Shown here: one piece after another, positions 62,054-64,000 of the stretch
Position numbering within the stretch: the first letter of the stretch is position 1
Layout: every line of letters starts with the position of its first letter
Source of the DNA: Lachancea mirantina
Taxonomy: Eukaryota > Ascomycota > Saccharomycetes > Saccharomycetales > Saccharomycetaceae
Length of the DNA: 64,000 bases
Direction: 5' to 3'
Assembly (NCBI GenBank): GCA_900074745.1
Contig: LT598469.1
Location: 496,001 to 560,000, forward strand
The notes under the pieces: generated by a model
What the model was told of the DNA's origin: nothing
Seen by the model: the letters and a program-made list of their open reading frames with translations, nothing else
Databases searched by the model: none
Made by a program: the position numbers and the translations under genes

Positions 62054-62154
62054 TATAGCGTGTTAAACAAGATACCGTTGCCCTGTTAAATTCAGGTGTC
62101 TACTAAATGGTCGTCAGAGAACGAACGACGCGGACGACCAATTAAAAAACAAAA
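62054..62154. other. Spacer between the DDB1-like gene and tRNA-Glu
   Basis: About 100 bases; the A-run just before the tRNA on this strand is the tRNA-Glu terminator on the transcribed strand. Confidence 0.4.
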
Positions 62155-62226
62155 CTCCGATACGGGGAGTCGAACCCCGGTCTCCACGGTGAAAGCGTGA
62201 TGTGATAGCCGTTACACTATATCGGA
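62155..62226 (-). tRNA. tE(UUC): tRNA-Glu (anticodon TTC)
   Basis: A 72-base minus-strand gene. Acceptor TCCGATA pairs with TATCGGA, discriminator G, D-arm with TAGTGTAACGGCTATCACA, anticodon TTC in a CTTTCAC loop, B-box GGTTCGACTCC. No intron. Same as the S. cerevisiae tRNA-Glu(UUC) as far as I can recall. Confidence 0.97.
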
Positions 62227-62983
62227 CAAGGTATGACTTGAACGGTTATGACCTTGATTCATTATGCGGATATTTGTAGCATATTCGTAATATTCTTTCC
62301 GTTTAATAGCGACCTTGATATATGTCTCATATCTATCTGTAGAGTAATATGGTAAACTTCTATTATGAGATTTGTGTTAACTGGCAGGCAAAAAACTACC
62401 TTGAGAGCTACAAGTCCACGTGTAGTCATTGACACAGTATCTGAACTGTTTTTAATAAATTTGTGTCGAGCATTCTTGGTCTTGGGCTGACTTTAGTGGA
62501 CAGAATCGATTATTATTATTAAACGCTGACTGACGCATTTTCGTACATACTTCTTCGCATGAATCAGTAGACGTGACGGTTAAAATAGGAAGCCCGCATC
62601 ATTATATAACTCAAAATGTGATAGATTAGTGACCTTGGATTTATAGTCAAGTGCCAGTTTGAGGAGTTGGCAAGAAATTTGATTAAGTCACGTGACCAAG
62701 CACCATAATCGAGAATTCCAAGGTGAAATGGCTTTTGGTTGAATGATGAGCTCTGCAAACATTACGTCGGGCCTGTTTCATACTTTGGAATTGCCTTGTC
62801 ATGATATTGTGAGCTTTGAAATGATTTACTCAGCTAAGGAATCGTTCCGTACTACGTGATCAACAAATGCCAAGTTTCTCAATGCAGGTCAAGCAAGATA
62901 TCAGAAGTTACAAGCTAGAATTCACCAGACCAGTCCCCGCCATAGTTTTCCTCCCAAGTGTTGTGCTTGCCAGCAATCTAACA
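62227..62983. promoter_or_regulatory. Upstream region of LEM3
   Basis: About 750 AT-rich bases between tRNA-Glu and LEM3, with a TCACGTGA at 62688-62695 and CCACGTGT near 62414. No gene is convincing; an open frame runs into the LEM3 start from about 62880 but gives no recognisable peptide. Confidence 0.4.
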
Positions 62984-64000
62984 ATGCAGAGCATATCATT
63001 AAAAAATATGGGAGCCGTATTCGGTAAGAAAGAGCGGGAACCTCATAAGGAAGAGGACGACGATTTAGATGCTTCAGAATTTGAGGAAGAGGAGACGGGA
63101 CCAAAGAAAGAGAAGAGCAAAAGACCCAAAGAAACCCCATTTACACAACAACGTATTGCAGCCCTCAATCCGGTGGTAACACCAAAAAGAGTGGTGCCTT
63201 TATACCTGTTTCTGGCGGTCATTTTCGTATGTTTTGGCGCAGGCATGGTGACGATCTCATCCAAAGTTGACCAAGTATTGATATACTATGATGGGTGCTC
63301 GACCAAAGCTTCCTCGGATTGGGAAACGATGAATAGCAGCGATTACAGCTGGTCTTTCCATAAAAATAAAACCTATAATGTGGCCCCAACATGGAGATAC
63401 GTTCCCGGCGACGGATCCAATGTGAGTGCCACAGATGGTGCCTGCCAAATAAGATTCACCACGCCTTACGATCTGCCTAAATCTGTGTATTTGAGCTATT
63501 GGATCGAAAAGTTTTATGGAAATCACAGGCGGTACGTGTTGTCGTTCAGCGAGGATCAAATACATGGACAAAACACCACGATCAGCGATTTGAAAGACGT
63601 AGTTGGCATCAATTGCAAACCTCTTGTGTCCAACGGCGAGGGTAAACAGTACTACCCATGTGGACTCATCGCCAACGCCATGTTCAACGATACTTTCCCC
63701 ATGCAGCTCTCGGGTTTCGACGGCACTGAGTCGTACCCTCTAACGAATGAAGGAATTTCGTGGTCCACGGACAAGGACAGATTCAGACGCACGAAGCTCA
63801 ACTACACCTTGCTCGCACCACCTCCAAACTGGATCAAACGTTATCCAAACGGCTACAACTCCACTAATGTGCCTGATATCCATAATTGGGAAGAATTCCA
63901 AAATTGGATGAGAACGCCTGCCTTCCCTACGTTTCAAAGACTTATCAGGAGAAACGACAACTCGTCTTTACCGGCAGGCAACTACGAGGTAGATATAGGG
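62984..64000 (+). CDS. LEM3: Flippase chaperone Lem3 (cut by window end)
   Basis: Lem3, a Cdc50-family protein, is the partner of P4-ATPases Dnf1 and Dnf2 that move phosphatidylethanolamine and phosphatidylcholine inward across the plasma membrane. The first 339 codons are present. The Met at 62984 aligns residue for residue with the S. cerevisiae N-terminus (MQSISLKNMGAVFGKKE versus MVNFDLGQVGEVFRRKD); the Met at 63008 is the alternative. A cytosolic acidic segment with DASEFEEE and FTQQRIAALNPVVTP precedes the first membrane helix (about 70-92). The lumenal domain has CQIRFTTP, the HRRYVLSFSEDQI segment, GINCKPL and PCGLIANAMFNDTFP, with conserved cysteines and N-glycosylation sites. The second helix lies beyond the window. 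Closest to Lem3 among Cdc50, Lem3 and Crf1. Confidence 0.93.
   Translation, partial: MQSISLKNMGAVFGKKEREPHKEEDDDLDASEFEEEETGPKKEKSKRPKETPFTQQRIAALNPVVTPKRVVPLYLFLAVIFVCFGAGMVTISSKVDQVLIYYDGCSTKASSDWETMNSSDYSWSFHKNKTYNVAPTWRYVPGDGSNVSATDGACQIRFTTPYDLPKSVYLSYWIEKFYGNHRRYVLSFSEDQIHGQNTTISDLKDVVGINCKPLVSNGEGKQYYPCGLIANAMFNDTFPMQLSGFDGTESYPLTNEGISWSTDKDRFRRTKLNYTLLAPPPNWIKRYPNGYNSTNVPDIHNWEEFQNWMRTPAFPTFQRLIRRNDNSSLPAGNYEVDIG

Noticed and set aside
62880-62983. Open frame leading into LEM3 with a hydrophobic peptide
   Set aside because: No upstream ATG or splice signals support it, and the Met at 62984 aligns with the Lem3 N-terminus.

Overview
This window is from a budding yeast chromosome (Saccharomycetaceae): compact genes, short introns with TACTAAC-like branch points, nuclear tRNA genes and recognisable orthologues of Saccharomyces cerevisiae genes throughout. 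Gene order points to a lineage that never had the whole-genome duplication. From about 29.6 to 58.6 kb the genes interleave two S. cerevisiae sister regions, YLR287-YLR299 and YOR181-YOR188: LAS17, YLR287C, RPS30, SER1, MEC3, GUF1, COQ11, GCD7, SEC72, GSP1, ATP14, YLR297W/YOR186W, YHC1, TUF1, ECM38, MSB1. The left end (eIF4G, TYW3, GTR2) does the same for YGL049-050/YGR162-163. A Lachancea-, Kluyveromyces-, Torulaspora- or Zygosaccharomyces-like species fits; I cannot fix the genus from sequence alone.

Layout. 0-5.6 kb: end of an eIF4G gene, TYW3, intron-bearing GTR2 and an unnamed Zn2Cys6 regulator. 5.7-28.6 kb: tRNA-Arg, an AMD2-type amidase, tRNA-Leu with intron, MET17, the vacuolar ABC transporter BPT1, tRNA-Ile, ACO1, STT4 (with a 14-nt first exon), NTR2 and a SIP4-type regulator. 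28.6-29.6 kb: a GC-rich divergent promoter with a G-rich minisatellite and a hairpin. 29.6-44.9 kb: the conserved block from LAS17 to ATP14, including one unrecognised gene at 43.5-44.3 kb. 44.9-49.8 kb: an accessory segment holding the MCH2-type transporter between fossil solo LTRs of one family, then a GC-rich palindromic stretch. 49.8-58.6 kb: the YLR297W-like membrane protein, YHC1, TUF1, ECM38 and MSB1. 58.6-64 kb: a DDB1/CPSF-A-like propeller protein, tRNA-Glu and the start of LEM3, cut by the window end.

The genes are mostly housekeeping: translation (eIF4G, GCD7, RPS30, TYW3, mitochondrial TUF1 and GUF1, four tRNAs), splicing (NTR2, YHC1), TORC1 signalling (GTR2), lipid and membrane traffic (STT4, LEM3, SEC72), actin and polarity (LAS17, MSB1), checkpoint (MEC3), respiration (ACO1, ATP14, COQ11), and sulfur, serine and glutathione metabolism (MET17, SER1, ECM38, BPT1). 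They do not form operons; neighbours share only promoters.

Most worth a second look: introns in GTR2 and STT4 that the S. cerevisiae genes lack, as I recall them; repeated candidate operators before AMD2, ACO1 and MCH2; a nested solo LTR and related relics on both sides of MCH2; at least fourteen TCACGTGA octamers, nearly all intergenic; and large perfect inverted repeats at 29.35 and 49.1 kb. I found no convincing new multi-gene system, CRISPR array, centromere or intact transposon.
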